Below, in pieces: positions 27,289-36,708 of a DNA stretch of 64,000 nucleotides; position 1 is the stretch's first letter, and every line of letters begins with the position of its first letter. The stretch spans positions 104,992-168,991 of the forward strand of contig NZ_SWCI01000008.1 in assembly GCF_005116715.1 (NCBI RefSeq). The letters run 5' to 3'. The notes under the pieces are model-generated. The model ran no database searches and was not told where the DNA came from. It saw only the letters and a program-made list of their open reading frames with translations. This DNA is from Ferrimonas sediminicola (lineage in GTDB: Bacteria > Pseudomonadota > Gammaproteobacteria > Enterobacterales > Shewanellaceae). The position numbers and the translations under genes are program-made.

Positions 27289-30102
27289 ATGCAACAAGGC
27301 TCACTGCAGGACTGGCTGGACAGCTCCCATCTGGCCGGTGCCAACGCAAGTTATATCGAAGAGCTGTACGAACTCTACCTGGACGAACCAGAGGGGATTT
27401 CAGAGCAGTGGCGTGAGATCTTCGATCGGCTGCCCACCAACGGCGCAGGCCCGGAGGCGAATCATCGACGCATCCAGGACTACTTCCGTCAGGCGGCGAT
27501 GGAGCAGACCAGTTCGGTCAAGACCGCGGTCGACCCGGAGCTGACAGCGAAGCAGGTAAAGGTCCTGCAGCTGATCAACGCCTACCGCTTCCGCGGCCAC
27601 CAGGCCGCAGACCTCGATCCCCTGGGTCTTTGGAAGCGCGATCCCGTACCCGAACTGACCCCGGAATTCCACGGTCTCACCCTGGCTGACATGGAGCGCG
27701 AGTTCAATATCGGCTCCTACGCCTCGGCCAGCGGTGACACCATGAAGCTGTCCAAGCTGGTGGACGCGCTCAAGGCCACCTACTGTGGCTCCATCGGTGC
27801 CGAGTACATGCACATTACCGACACCGATGAGAAGCGCTGGATCCAGCAGCGGCTGGAGCCGGTCTCCGGCAAGGCCAGCTTCGATAACGACCACAAGAAA
27901 CGGATCCTGAGCGGGCTGAACGCCGCCGAGGGTCTGGAGAAGTACCTGGGGGCCAAGTTCCCCGGTGCCAAGCGCTTCTCCCTCGAGGGCGGCGACGCGC
28001 TGATCCCGATGATGCGCGAGCTGATCTACCGCGCCGGTCACCATAACACCAAAGAGGTGGTGGTGGGCATGGCCCACCGCGGCCGCCTCAACGTGCTGGT
28101 GAACGTGCTGGGCAAGAAGCCCCAGAACCTGTTCGACGAGTTTGCCGGCAAGCACGATGAGAGACTGGGCAGCGGTGACGTCAAGTACCACCAGGGCTTC
28201 TCCTCCGACTTCGCCACCCCGGACGGCAACGTCCACCTGGCCCTGGCCTTTAACCCCTCCCACCTGGAGATCGTCAATCCGGTGGTGATGGGCTCGGTCC
28301 GCGCCCGCATGGATCGCCTCGGCTGCGAAAACGGCGCCAAGGTGATGCCGGTGACCATCCACGGGGATTCCGCCATCGCCGGTCAGGGGGTGGTGCAGGA
28401 AACCTTCAACATGTCCAAGACCCGAGGCTTCAGCGTGGGCGGCAGCGTGCGGGTGGTGGTCAACAACCAGGTGGGCTTCACCACCTCCAACCCGGAGGAC
28501 ACCCGCTCCACCGAGTACTGCACCGACATCGCCAAGATGGTGCAGGCCCCCATCTTCCACGTCAACGCCGACGATCCCGAGGCGGTGGCCTTCGTGGCCC
28601 AGCTGGCGGTGGATTTCCGTTTCGAGTTTGGCCGCGACGTGGTGATCGACCTGATCTGCTACCGCCGCCACGGTCACAACGAGGCGGATGAGCCCAACGC
28701 CACCCAGCCTCTGATGTACCAGAAGATCAAGAAGCATCCGACGCCTCGCAAGGTGTACGCCGACCGCCTCATCGACCAGCAGGTGATGAGCCCGGAGGAG
28801 GTGACCGAGCAGATCAACGGCTACCGGGAGCAGCTGGATAAAGGCGAGTGCGTGGTACCCGAGTGGCGCACCATGGAGGCTCATTCCGTGGACTGGACCC
28901 CCTTCCTGGGTCACGACTGGGACGCCGAGTACCAGTCCAGGGTGCCCATGGCCAAGCTGACCGAACTGGCCCGCGCCATCTGCGATGTGCCCGCTTCCCA
29001 CAAGCTGCAGTCCCGAGTCGCCAAGACCTACAAGGACCGCGAGCTGATGGCGGTGGGTGAAAAGCCGCTGGACTGGGGGATGGCCGAAACCCTGGCCTAT
29101 GCCACCCTGCTCGACAGCGGCACCCGCATCCGCCTCACCGGCCAGGACTCCGGCCGCGGCACCTTCTTCCACCGCCACGCGGTGCTGCACAACCAGGAGG
29201 ATGCCACCACCTACATGCCCCTGCGTCACCTGAGTGACGATCAGGCGCCCATCGAGATCTACGACTCGGTGCTGTCCGAAGAGGCGGTGCTGGCGTTCGA
29301 GTACGGCTATGCCACCGCCGAACCCGCCACCCTGATCCTGTGGGAAGCCCAGTTCGGTGATTTTGCCAACGGCGCCCAGGTGGTGATCGATCAGTTCCTC
29401 AGTTCCGGTGAGCAGAAGTGGGGGCGTCTGTGCGGCCTGACCATGCTGCTGCCCCACGGCTACGAGGGCCAGGGTCCGGAGCACTCATCCGCCCGCCTGG
29501 AACGTTTCCTGCAGATGTGCGCCGACCACAACATGCAGGTGTGTGTGCCCTCCACTCCGGCCCAGGTGTACCACATGCTGCGTCGTCAGAGCGTCCGCCC
29601 CATGCGCCGCCCCCTGGTGGTGATGTCGCCCAAGTCGCTGCTGCGTCACCCGCTGGCCATCAGCGACCTGTCCGAGCTGGCCGACGGCACCTTCCAGAAT
29701 GTCATCGGTGAGCTCGATGAACTGGATCCCAAGGCGGTGAACCGGGTGGTGTTCTGCTCAGGTAAGGTCTACTACGACCTGCTGGAGAAGCGACGTCGCA
29801 GTGAACTGACCAACGTGGCCTTGATCCGGGTCGAGCAGCTCTATCCCTTCCCCCATGAGGAGATGGCCAAGGTACTCGAGGCATACCAGCACGTAACCGA
29901 TTTCGTCTGGTGCCAGGAGGAACCCCAGAATCAGGGGGCCTGGTACTCCAGCCAACACCATTTCTGGCAGGCGATCCCCTCAGGGGCCAACCTGACTTAC
30001 GCCGGCCGTCAGGCCTCGGCGGCACCGGCGGTGGGCTACCCCTCCGTCCATAACAAACAACAACAGGCGCTGGTGAATGCCGCCCTGAATATTGAAGAAT
30101 AA
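27289..30102 (+). CDS. sucA: 2-oxoglutarate dehydrogenase E1 component
   Basis: 937 aa from the ATG after AAAGGA (N-terminus [20 protein letters not shown] matches the E. coli form MQNSALKAWLDSS); a GTG-like start 21 bp upstream is less likely. The thiamine-diphosphate site ([13 protein letters not shown]...[11 protein letters not shown]) and the [20 protein letters not shown] region are intact. It decarboxylates 2-oxoglutarate and loads the succinyl group on SucB lipoyl. The Lpd (E3) subunit is not encoded here, as is usual. Confidence 0.96.
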   Translation: MQQGSLQDWLDSSHLAGANASYIEELYELYLDEPEGISEQWREIFDRLPTNGAGPEANHRRIQDYFRQAAMEQTSSVKTAVDPELTAKQVKVLQLINAYRFRGHQAADLDPLGLWKRDPVPELTPEFHGLTLADMEREFNIGSYASASGDTMKLSKLVDALKATYCGSIGAEYMHITDTDEKRWIQQRLEPVSGKASFDNDHKKRILSGLNAAEGLEKYLGAKFPGAKRFSLEGGDALIPMMRELIYRAGHHNTKEVVVGMAHRGRLNVLVNVLGKKPQNLFDEFAGKHDERLGSGDVKYHQGFSSDFATPDGNVHLALAFNPSHLEIVNPVVMGSVRARMDRLGCENGAKVMPVTIHGDSAIAGQGVVQETFNMSKTRGFSVGGSVRVVVNNQVGFTTSNPEDTRSTEYCTDIAKMVQAPIFHVNADDPEAVAFVAQLAVDFRFEFGRDVVIDLICYRRHGHNEADEPNATQPLMYQKIKKHPTPRKVYADRLIDQQVMSPEEVTEQINGYREQLDKGECVVPEWRTMEAHSVDWTPFLGHDWDAEYQSRVPMAKLTELARAICDVPASHKLQSRVAKTYKDRELMAVGEKPLDWGMAETLAYATLLDSGTRIRLTGQDSGRGTFFHRHAVLHNQEDATTYMPLRHLSDDQAPIEIYDSVLSEEAVLAFEYGYATAEPATLILWEAQFGDFANGAQVVIDQFLSSGEQKWGRLCGLTMLLPHGYEGQGPEHSSARLERFLQMCADHNMQVCVPSTPAQVYHMLRRQSVRPMRRPLVVMSPKSLLRHPLAISDLSELADGTFQNVIGELDELDPKAVNRVVFCSGKVYYDLLEKRRRSELTNVALIRVEQLYPFPHEEMAKVLEAYQHVTDFVWCQEEPQNQGAWYSSQHHFWQAIPSGANLTYAGRQASAAPAVGYPSVHNKQQQALVNAALNIEE

Positions 30103-30122
30103 TTGCACAAGGAAAGGTTCAG

Positions 30123-31325
30123 ATGAGCATCGAAATTAAAGTTCCCGTACTGCCAGAGTCAGTCGCCGATGCCTCCATTGCCACATGGCACGTCCAGCCG
30201 GGCGAAAGCGTCAGCCGTGACCAAAACCTGGTGGATATCGAGACCGATAAGGTGGTACTGGAAGTGGTGGCCCCGGAAGATGGCGTCATCAGCGAGATCA
30301 TCCACGCCGAGGGCGACACCGTCCTGGCAGAGCAGGTGATCGCCCTGTTCAAGGCTGGCGCGTCCCCCGGAGCCGAGGTGACCAAAGAGGAAGCCCAGGC
30401 CAAGAGCGACGCCTCGGTTGCCGTGGCGGAGCAGGGCGAGGGCAACGATGCCCTCAGCCCCTCGGTACGCCGCCTGATCGCCGAGCATAACCTGGACGCC
30501 GCCCAGATCAAGGGCACCGGCGTTGGCGGCCGCATCTCCAAGGAGGATGTGGAAGCCTTCCTCAAATCCAAGCCCGCCACGGCGCCCGCTGCCGCCGAGT
30601 CCGCCCCCGCCGTGGAACTCACCGGCCGCACCGACAAGCGCGTGCCCATGACCCGGCTGCGCAAGCGCATCGCCGAGCGTCTGCTGGATGCCAAGAACTC
30701 CACCGCCATGCTGACCACCTTCAACGAGGTCAACATGAAGCCGATCATGGAGCTGCGCAAGCAGTACCAGGAGATCTTCGAGAAGCGCCACGGCATCCGT
30801 CTGGGCTTCATGTCCTTCTATGTGAAGGCGGTGGTGGAAGCCCTCAAGCGTTACCCTCAGGTGAACGCCTCGCTGGACGGCGACGACATGGTCTACCACA
30901 GCTACTTCGACATCAGCATCGCCGTGTCCACCCCCCGTGGCCTGGTGACCCCGGTCCTGCGTGACGCCGACAAGCTGTCCGTGGCCGAAATCGAGAAGGG
31001 GATCAAGGAACTGGCCATCAAGGGCCGTGACGGCAAGCTGACCGTCGAGGAGCTCACCGGCGGCAACTTCACCATCACCAACGGTGGTGTGTTCGGTTCC
31101 CTGATGTCCACCCCGATCATCAACCCGCCCCAGAGCGCCATCCTCGGCATGCATGCCATCAAGGATCGTCCCATGGCGGTCAACGGCCAGGTGGAGATCC
31201 TGCCGATGATGTACCTGGCGCTCTCCTACGATCATCGCGTCATCGACGGCAAGGAGTCCGTGGGCTTCCTGGTGACCATCAAGGAGCTGCTGGAAGATCC
31301 GACTCGTCTGCTGCTGGACATCTAA
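30123..31325 (+). CDS. sucB: dihydrolipoyl succinyltransferase (E2 of 2-oxoglutarate dehydrogenase)
   Basis: 400 aa. One lipoyl domain with the [11 protein letters not shown] lipoylation loop (Lys about 43), an E3-binding domain ([15 protein letters not shown]) and the catalytic acyltransferase domain ending in [15 protein letters not shown] (His/Asp pair). It forms the 24-mer core. 20 bp after sucA with GGAAAGG before its ATG. Confidence 0.97.
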   Translation: MSIEIKVPVLPESVADASIATWHVQPGESVSRDQNLVDIETDKVVLEVVAPEDGVISEIIHAEGDTVLAEQVIALFKAGASPGAEVTKEEAQAKSDASVAVAEQGEGNDALSPSVRRLIAEHNLDAAQIKGTGVGGRISKEDVEAFLKSKPATAPAAAESAPAVELTGRTDKRVPMTRLRKRIAERLLDAKNSTAMLTTFNEVNMKPIMELRKQYQEIFEKRHGIRLGFMSFYVKAVVEALKRYPQVNASLDGDDMVYHSYFDISIAVSTPRGLVTPVLRDADKLSVAEIEKGIKELAIKGRDGKLTVEELTGGNFTITNGGVFGSLMSTPIINPPQSAILGMHAIKDRPMAVNGQVEILPMMYLALSYDHRVIDGKESVGFLVTIKELLEDPTRLLLDI

Positions 31326-31422
31326 ACAAGCAAAATGCGGCCGCCTCGGAACCCCGTGGCGGTCACCCCCATGCCTGGCCGGAAAACGGTCAGAATAACA
31401 AGACGTTATATGGATAGAACAT

Positions 31423-32589
31423 ATGAATCTGCATGAGTATCAAGCTAAGCAGCTGTTCGCTGAGTATGGCCTGCCCGTGTCCGAGGGCTACGCCTGCGAC
31501 ACTCCTCAGGAAGCTGCCGAAGCCGCCGACAAGATTGGTGGTGACAAGTGGGTGGTTAAGTGCCAGGTGCACGCCGGTGGCCGCGGCAAGGCCGGTGGCG
31601 TCAAGCTGGCCTCCAGCAAGGAGGAGATCCGCGAGTTCGCTCAGAACTGGTTGGGCAAGAACCTGGTGACCTACCAGACCGACGCCAACGGCCAGCCCGT
31701 GGCCAAGATCCTGGTGGAGTCCTGCACCGACATTGCCAACGAACTCTACCTGGGCGCCGTGGTGGATCGTGGCAGTCAGCGCATCGTCTTCATGGCCTCC
31801 ACCGAGGGGGGCGTAGAGATTGAGAAGGTGGCGGAGGAGACCCCTGAGCTTATCCACAAGGCTGCCATCGATCCCCTGGTGGGCCCTCAGCCCTATCAGG
31901 GCCGTGAGCTGGCGTTCAAGCTGGGCCTCAAGGGCGACCAGATCAAGCAGTTCACCAAGATCTTCATGGGCCTGGGCCAGATGTTCCTGGACCTGGATTT
32001 CGCCCTGCTGGAGATCAACCCTCTGGTGATCACCGACCAGGGCAACCTGCACTGCCTGGACGGCAAGATCAACATCGACTCCAACGCCCTGTACCGTCAG
32101 TCCTCCATCCGCGAGCTGCACGATCCCTCCCAGGAAGATGCCCGTGAAGCCCATGCGGCCCAGTGGGAGCTGAACTACGTGGCCCTGGACGGCAGCATCG
32201 GCTGCATGGTGAATGGTGCCGGTCTGGCGATGGGCACCATGGACATCGTCAATCTGCACGGCGGCCAGCCCGCCAACTTCCTGGATGTGGGCGGCGGCGC
32301 CACCAAGGAGCGCGTTACCGAGGCGTTCAAGATCATCCTGTCCGACGCCAATGTGAAGGCGGTCCTGGTCAACATCTTCGGCGGCATCGTCCGTTGTGAC
32401 CTCATCGCAGACGGCATCATCGGTGCCGTGGAAGAGGTGGGCGTCGAGGTGCCCGTGGTTGTTCGCCTGGAGGGCAACAACGCCGAGCTGGGCCAACAGC
32501 GCCTGGCCGAGTCTGGTCTGAATATCATCGCTGCCACCAGTCTGACCGACGCCGCGCAGCAAGTAGTGAAAGCCGCGGAGGGTCAGTAA
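31423..32589 (+). CDS. sucC: succinyl-CoA synthetase beta subunit
   Basis: 388 aa, ATP-grasp enzyme ([17 protein letters not shown]), Mg/nucleotide residues (LLEINPLVI) and the C-terminal interface with SucD ([10 protein letters not shown]). Makes succinate plus nucleotide triphosphate from succinyl-CoA. The stop overlaps the sucD ATG by 1 bp. Confidence 0.97.
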   Translation: MNLHEYQAKQLFAEYGLPVSEGYACDTPQEAAEAADKIGGDKWVVKCQVHAGGRGKAGGVKLASSKEEIREFAQNWLGKNLVTYQTDANGQPVAKILVESCTDIANELYLGAVVDRGSQRIVFMASTEGGVEIEKVAEETPELIHKAAIDPLVGPQPYQGRELAFKLGLKGDQIKQFTKIFMGLGQMFLDLDFALLEINPLVITDQGNLHCLDGKINIDSNALYRQSSIRELHDPSQEDAREAHAAQWELNYVALDGSIGCMVNGAGLAMGTMDIVNLHGGQPANFLDVGGGATKERVTEAFKIILSDANVKAVLVNIFGGIVRCDLIADGIIGAVEEVGVEVPVVVRLEGNNAELGQQRLAESGLNIIAATSLTDAAQQVVKAAEGQ

Positions 32590-33461
32590 TGAGCGTTCTT
32601 ATCAATAAAGACACCAAGGTGATCTGCCAGGGCTTCACCGGCGGTCAGGGGACCTTCCACTCCGAGCAGGCGATCGCCTACGGCACCCAGATGGTCGGCG
32701 GCGTCTCTCCCGGCAAGGGGGGCACCACCCACCTGGGCCTGCCGGTGTTCAACACTGTCCGTGAAGCGGTGGAAGCCACCGGCGCCACCGCCACCGTGAT
32801 CTACGTCCCGGCCCCCTTCTGCAAGGATGCCATCCTGGAAGCCATCGACGCCGGCATCGAGCTGATCGTCACCATCACCGAGGGCATTCCCACCCTGGAC
32901 ATGCTGGACGTGAAGGTGAAGCTGGACCAGGCGGGCGTGCGCATGATCGGCCCCAACTGCCCCGGCGTGATCACTCCCGGCGAGTGCAAGATCGGCATCA
33001 TGCCCGGTCACATCCACAAGCCCGGCAAGGTGGGCATCGTCTCCCGTTCCGGCACCCTGACCTATGAAGCGGTCAAGCAGACCACCGACGAGGGCTTCGG
33101 CCAGTCCACCTGCGTGGGCATCGGTGGCGACCCGATCCCGGGCTCCAACTTCATCGACATCCTGGCGATGTTCGAGAAGGATCCGGCCACCGAGGCGATC
33201 GTGATGATCGGTGAGATCGGCGGTACCGCGGAAGAGGAGGCGGCCGCCTACATCAAGGCCAACGTCACCAAGCCCGTGGTCTCCTACATCGCCGGTGTGA
33301 CCGCCCCTCCGGGCAAGCGGATGGGTCACGCCGGCGCCATCATCGCCGGGGGCAAGGGGACTGCCGACGAGAAGTTTGCCGCCCTGGAAGACGCCGGTGT
33401 GAAGACCGTACGCTCCCTGGCCGAGATCGGCTCCGCCCTGCGCGAAGTCACCGGTTGGTAA
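32589..33461 (+). CDS. sucD: succinyl-CoA synthetase alpha subunit
   Basis: 290 aa. CoA-binding Rossmann fold ([17 protein letters not shown]) and the phospho-His loop [11 protein letters not shown] are intact. Last gene of the sdh-suc cluster, followed by a terminator. Confidence 0.97.
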   Translation: MSVLINKDTKVICQGFTGGQGTFHSEQAIAYGTQMVGGVSPGKGGTTHLGLPVFNTVREAVEATGATATVIYVPAPFCKDAILEAIDAGIELIVTITEGIPTLDMLDVKVKLDQAGVRMIGPNCPGVITPGECKIGIMPGHIHKPGKVGIVSRSGTLTYEAVKQTTDEGFGQSTCVGIGGDPIPGSNFIDILAMFEKDPATEAIVMIGEIGGTAEEEAAAYIKANVTKPVVSYIAGVTAPPGKRMGHAGAIIAGGKGTADEKFAALEDAGVKTVRSLAEIGSALREVTGW

Positions 33462-33501
33462 GCTGTCCCGCGTCAGTGCTCACTCACTGACCGGAACAGA
33501 G

Positions 33502-33528
33502 ACGGGCCCCGAAAGGGGCCCGTTTTTT
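33502..33528 (+). terminator. rho-independent terminator after sucD
   Basis: ACGGGCCCC / GGGGCCCGT with a GAAA tetraloop, followed by six T. Confidence 0.93.
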
Positions 33529-33586
33529 ATCTGTGCTGACAGGCATTGTCCAGGCTCAGCGATTGGTGGCGGCCCGGCAGTCTGGA

Positions 33587-34624
33587 TCAGTTTAATTTGT
33601 AGTCGATCCTAACTGTGGTGATCGCTTCCACCGGTTTGCCATCCTCAAACTTGGGCGCATAACGCCACTGGCTGACCATCTTCTTGGTCTCTTTGACAAA
33701 CCCCTTAGGCCCCTGATTATCCAGCAGTTCGGTATCGGAGACAAAGCCCTGCTTGTCGACGGTGAGCTTCATCACCACCGCCCCCTCCTGGCGACGTTTC
33801 AGCGCCGCAGAGGGCCAGCGAGGAGGCGTACGATAGAGGGGGGTGGCTTCGATGTCGTCCTGCCAGGGCACCATCTGGCCGATGGCCAGGCAGTGGGCGG
33901 TGGCCTCGTCGCTGCGGTCCTTCTTCTCCAGCAGCGGCACCAGCCGCGAGTGGGCGGCCAGGGCGTAGGGGTGGGAGTAGTCCAGCTCCCTGAACAGGGC
34001 CACCACAGTCTCGAAGTGCTCGATCGCCTCATCGGTTCTGTCAAACCCCTGGGCGTACAAGCCATTGAGGAACTCGGCTTCGGCCCGCTGGACGGTTTTG
34101 CCGCCCTTCTCCTGGGCGACCAGCGGCAGCGCCATCCGGGCGTAGCGGTGCCCCTTGCGGGGGTTGCTGTGGGTCATGGCGTTGGCCAGGTCCATCAGCA
34201 TCAATCCGTGGGTGTAGCTCGACTCGCCGTAATGGCTGGCGCTGATGCGAACATACTCTTCGTGGTAGTCGGCGCGGCGGCTGTGCTGCTGCAACGCCAG
34301 GTAGATGTCCAGCAGCTCGATGGCGTTGTTACCATAGCTGCGCTGAAACACCTCGAGTGCGGGCTGCAGCAGCGCCAACGCCTCGGTGTCGTCCCGGGTG
34401 TGATTGGCCAGGTTCAGCGCCAGCTTGGCGGTGTTGATGGAATCCTTGCCATACTCCTTGCTGCCCAGATCAAAGGCGAGCCGGGCGGCCTGGGTGATCT
34501 GCTGACCTCCGCCGGCCTCCACCGCGTCCAGATAGGACTGGTAGGCCTTGGCTGCGTCACCCTGGGCGAAGGCGCCGAGCGACAGGCTCAGCAGCAGTGG
34601 TGCGATAAACTTTCCGCTGTTCAC
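33587..34624 (-). CDS. exported protein with helical repeats and C-terminal TonB domain
   Basis: 345 aa. Signal peptide (MNSGKFIAPLLLSLSLGAFA), then a helical TPR/Sel1-like region to about residue 250, then a TonB C-terminal domain (KRRQEGAVVMKLTVDKQGFV...QWRYAPKFEDGKPV...TVRIDYKLN). Unlike true TonB it has a cleavable-type signal and no Pro-rich spanner, so it is unlikely to energise receptors by itself. Family proteins are common in Shewanella-like bacteria; role unknown. Convergent with sucD. Confidence 0.78.
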   Translation of the reverse strand: MNSGKFIAPLLLSLSLGAFAQGDAAKAYQSYLDAVEAGGGQQITQAARLAFDLGSKEYGKDSINTAKLALNLANHTRDDTEALALLQPALEVFQRSYGNNAIELLDIYLALQQHSRRADYHEEYVRISASHYGESSYTHGLMLMDLANAMTHSNPRKGHRYARMALPLVAQEKGGKTVQRAEAEFLNGLYAQGFDRTDEAIEHFETVVALFRELDYSHPYALAAHSRLVPLLEKKDRSDEATAHCLAIGQMVPWQDDIEATPLYRTPPRWPSAALKRRQEGAVVMKLTVDKQGFVSDTELLDNQGPKGFVKETKKMVSQWRYAPKFEDGKPVEAITTVRIDYKLN

Positions 34625-34862
34625 TTGATAACTTCCCTGTTTTTAATAAAAAATCTCTATCAGTCTACCGGGGGAACCCGGGGGGAGCAACGGAGGCGAT
34701 GGGGCGGGAGGGGATTGCGCCCAAGGCAGGGAGTTCCCGCCGATACCGAAATTATTTCAAATTTGGGTGACAGCTAACGTTTGCCGCCGCCGCAGTGGTG
34801 TTGTGTCCCATCAGCTGCTTTAATGGCAACATCACCTATCTGACTCCATATAAGGGACGAAC
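34625..34862. other. intergenic region before the NrfJ-related gene
   Basis: 238 bp between divergent genes, holding the promoters for both. The end contains AAGGGACGAAC as the ribosome site of the next gene. No clear regulator site recognised. Confidence 0.4.
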
Positions 34863-35165
34863 ATGTTTAAGACTCTGGTTAAGGCGGCGGGTACCGCCGT
34901 CGTGGCACTGGGCATGGCCGCGGCTGCCCACGCGGCTCAGCTTCATAACGGCGAAGTGGTGGAGACCATGAACGCCGGCGGCTACACCTATGTCCAGATC
35001 AAGGAGGAGGGCAAGCTGGTGTGGGCGGCGGCCCCGGAAACCAAGGTGAAGAAGGGCGACAAGGTCGAGTTCGATGAGCAGATGAACCTGCCCAGCTTCG
35101 AGAGCAAGACCCTCAAACGCACCTTCTCCCCCATCATCTTCGCCGGCAAGATCGTGGTGAAGTAG
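34863..35165 (+). CDS. NrfJ-related small periplasmic protein
   Basis: 100 aa with a signal peptide (…GTAVVALGMAAAAHA). The mature part (GEVVETMNAGGYTYVQI...WAAAPETKVKKGDKVEF...FTSK-like FESKTLKRTF) matches the NrfJ-like / GW-type OB-fold proteins found with cytochrome c nitrite reductase genes. No nrf gene lies in this window. Likely periplasmic; biochemical function not established. Confidence 0.72.
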   Translation: MFKTLVKAAGTAVVALGMAAAAHAAQLHNGEVVETMNAGGYTYVQIKEEGKLVWAAAPETKVKKGDKVEFDEQMNLPSFESKTLKRTFSPIIFAGKIVVK

Positions 35166-35190
35166 GGTCAAGCCCAAGCCAGTCAATCAG

Positions 35191-35216
35191 AAAGGGGGCC
35201 GGATGGTCCCCTTTTT
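35191..35216. terminator. rho-independent terminator
   Basis: AAAGGGG / CCCCTTT stem with a 10-nt loop that can extend by GCC/GGT pairing, then T-run. Serves the NrfJ-related gene and perhaps the convergent DUF1904 gene. Confidence 0.75.
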
Positions 35217-35237
35217 CGTCCGCGCCCGCCGGTCAGG

Positions 35238-35585
35238 TTAACCGAAATGGGCACCATTTTCGTAGTATTTGAAGGGATCCAGGGGGAAGAAGCGGACGCA
35301 GATCTCCACCCCCTTCTCCTCCTCTTTCAACTGACCCCGAATGGCACCGGTGATGATCCCCGCCGCCTTGTCCTGAATCTGTTGGCCACGCTCAAACCAG
35401 TGAACGTCGATGATTGGGTAGCGATTGGCATCCATCTTGTCGTCAAATATGAACTCCGTCGGGAGCAGCTCTATGGTGAAGTGATCCCGGGGGCACCCCA
35501 CCACCTCCGCCAGCTGATCCACCAGGTTCTGGCTCATGTGCATCACTTGTTGACGCTCGACGCCACTGATTCTGATATGGGGCAT
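35238..35585 (-). CDS. DUF1904 family protein
   Basis: 115 aa. MPHIRISGVERQQV and the DxHWFERGQ...FFPLDPFKYYENGAHFG segments are typical of this small tautomerase-like cytoplasmic family, widespread in Shewanella and Vibrio. No experimentally known role. GGAGAGG ribosome site upstream of the ATG. Confidence 0.8.
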   Translation of the reverse strand: MPHIRISGVERQQVMHMSQNLVDQLAEVVGCPRDHFTIELLPTEFIFDDKMDANRYPIIDVHWFERGQQIQDKAAGIITGAIRGQLKEEEKGVEICVRFFPLDPFKYYENGAHFG

Positions 35586-35935
35586 GACCTCTCCTGTTTT
35601 GCTTTTCTGTTATTGGGACACCCTACCGGCATTGTAGGTGCTGGCCGGGAAGTTTTCACTGGCAAAACCGAGGTTACGGTCCTGGCTGTGTGGGGGAATC
35701 CGCTTCGTTAACCTGGTTGGATAAATGGCGAGAAAATGTGAAACAGATTGGTTGGTCGGTCGCCCGGGTGTGAGGGTGCTCTGGGTTACGGTCGATTTGT
35801 GACCTCAAAAGGCAAGCAAAACAGGGCATTTTATTGATAAGGATCAATCGAAACTTCATCTATTTCCTAATGGGTATATCCCCGCCATTAACCCAACGGT
35901 TACATTGCCCTTGAGTATGAAGATTTCTCAGGCGA
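35586..35935. promoter_or_regulatory. nap promoter region
   Basis: 350 bp between DUF1904 and napF, divergent. It contains the FNR box listed separately. Downstream of that box, TAATGG (35868-35873) or TATATC (35875-35880) could be the -10 of a class II FNR promoter with its transcription start near 35882. ORFs here are not convincing. Confidence 0.6.
35834..35847 (+). promoter_or_regulatory. FNR/EtrA box upstream of napF
   Basis: TTGATAAGGATCAA is a perfect match to the FNR consensus TTGATnnnnATCAA. It is about 90 bp before the GTG and 119 bp before the ATG candidates of napF, consistent with anaerobic activation of nap. Confidence 0.85.
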
Positions 35936-35965
35936 GTGCCTGATTTATTTGACTGGGACAACAAG

Positions 35966-36451
35966 ATGGCACGTTCTCCGCTGTGGCGCAGGGCCAGCGG
36001 CCGCAAGGCCCAGGTGATGCGGATGCCACACCTGGTTTCAGAGGAAGAGTTTGTTGACGGTTGCACGCGCTGTCACCAATGCCTCTCCTCCTGTGAAACC
36101 GGCGTCATCGTCATCGGCGACGGGGGCTTCCCCGAGCTGGACTTTGACAAGGCGGAGTGCAGCTTCTGCGGACAGTGTGCCGCCGCCTGTGGGGAGCCCC
36201 TTTTTCGGGATTCGGAGCAGTCCCCCTGGCCTTACCGGGTGGCACTGGACGACACCTGCCTAACCTTGCAGGGCATAGAGTGTCGCAGCTGTGCCGATGC
36301 CTGCGAGCTGGCCGCCATCAGCTTCAAGCCGTCAATTGGTATCTCTCATCCGATTCTCTCAGCGGCTTGTAACGGTTGTGGCGCCTGCCTGTCCCGTTGT
36401 CCCAGTCAATCCCTCTCGTTGCAGATACCCAAGGAGCCTGTCCATGACTGA
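35966..36451 (+). CDS. napF: ferredoxin-type protein NapF
   Basis: 161 aa from this ATG; an in-frame GTG at 35936 would add ten residues. Four cysteine groups are visible: CTRCHQCLSSC, CSFCGQCAAAC, ECRSCADAC (with an upstream Cys) and CNGCGACLSRC. NapF is a cytoplasmic iron-sulfur protein thought to help mature NapA before export. First gene of napFDABC; its end overlaps napD. Confidence 0.9.
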   Translation: MARSPLWRRASGRKAQVMRMPHLVSEEEFVDGCTRCHQCLSSCETGVIVIGDGGFPELDFDKAECSFCGQCAAACGEPLFRDSEQSPWPYRVALDDTCLTLQGIECRSCADACELAAISFKPSIGISHPILSAACNGCGACLSRCPSQSLSLQIPKEPVHD

Positions 36452-36686
36452 GCACATCTGTTCATTGGTGGTGAACACCCAGCCGGAGAACCGGTTGGCG
36501 GTGGCAGCCAGCCTCAATGAGCTGCCCGGAGTGAGCGTCGAGCTGAACGACCCCTCCGGCAAGATGGTGGTGTTGCTGACCCACACCCACCAGGACGCCC
36601 AGGTGGAGTGCATCGATCACATCAAGGGGTTGCAGGGTGTAGGCGCGACCTCTCTGATCTATCACCAAAAAATTTCTAACGACTGA
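36444..36686 (+). CDS. napD: NapA-specific chaperone NapD
   Basis: 80 aa from the ATG after AAGGAG, overlapping the napF stop by 8 bp. VVNTQPENRLAVAASLNELPGVSVEL is typical of NapD, a ferredoxin-fold protein that binds the Tat signal of NapA and holds back export until the cofactor is inserted. Confidence 0.92.
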   Translation: MTEHICSLVVNTQPENRLAVAASLNELPGVSVELNDPSGKMVVLLTHTHQDAQVECIDHIKGLQGVGATSLIYHQKISND

Positions 36687-36708
36687 CCGTAAACGGTTCA
36701 AGGAATAG

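Noticed and set aside
27400..29484. Long minus-strand frame across sucA
   Set aside because: Antisense to a conserved gene; low-complexity HHLVG-type composition.
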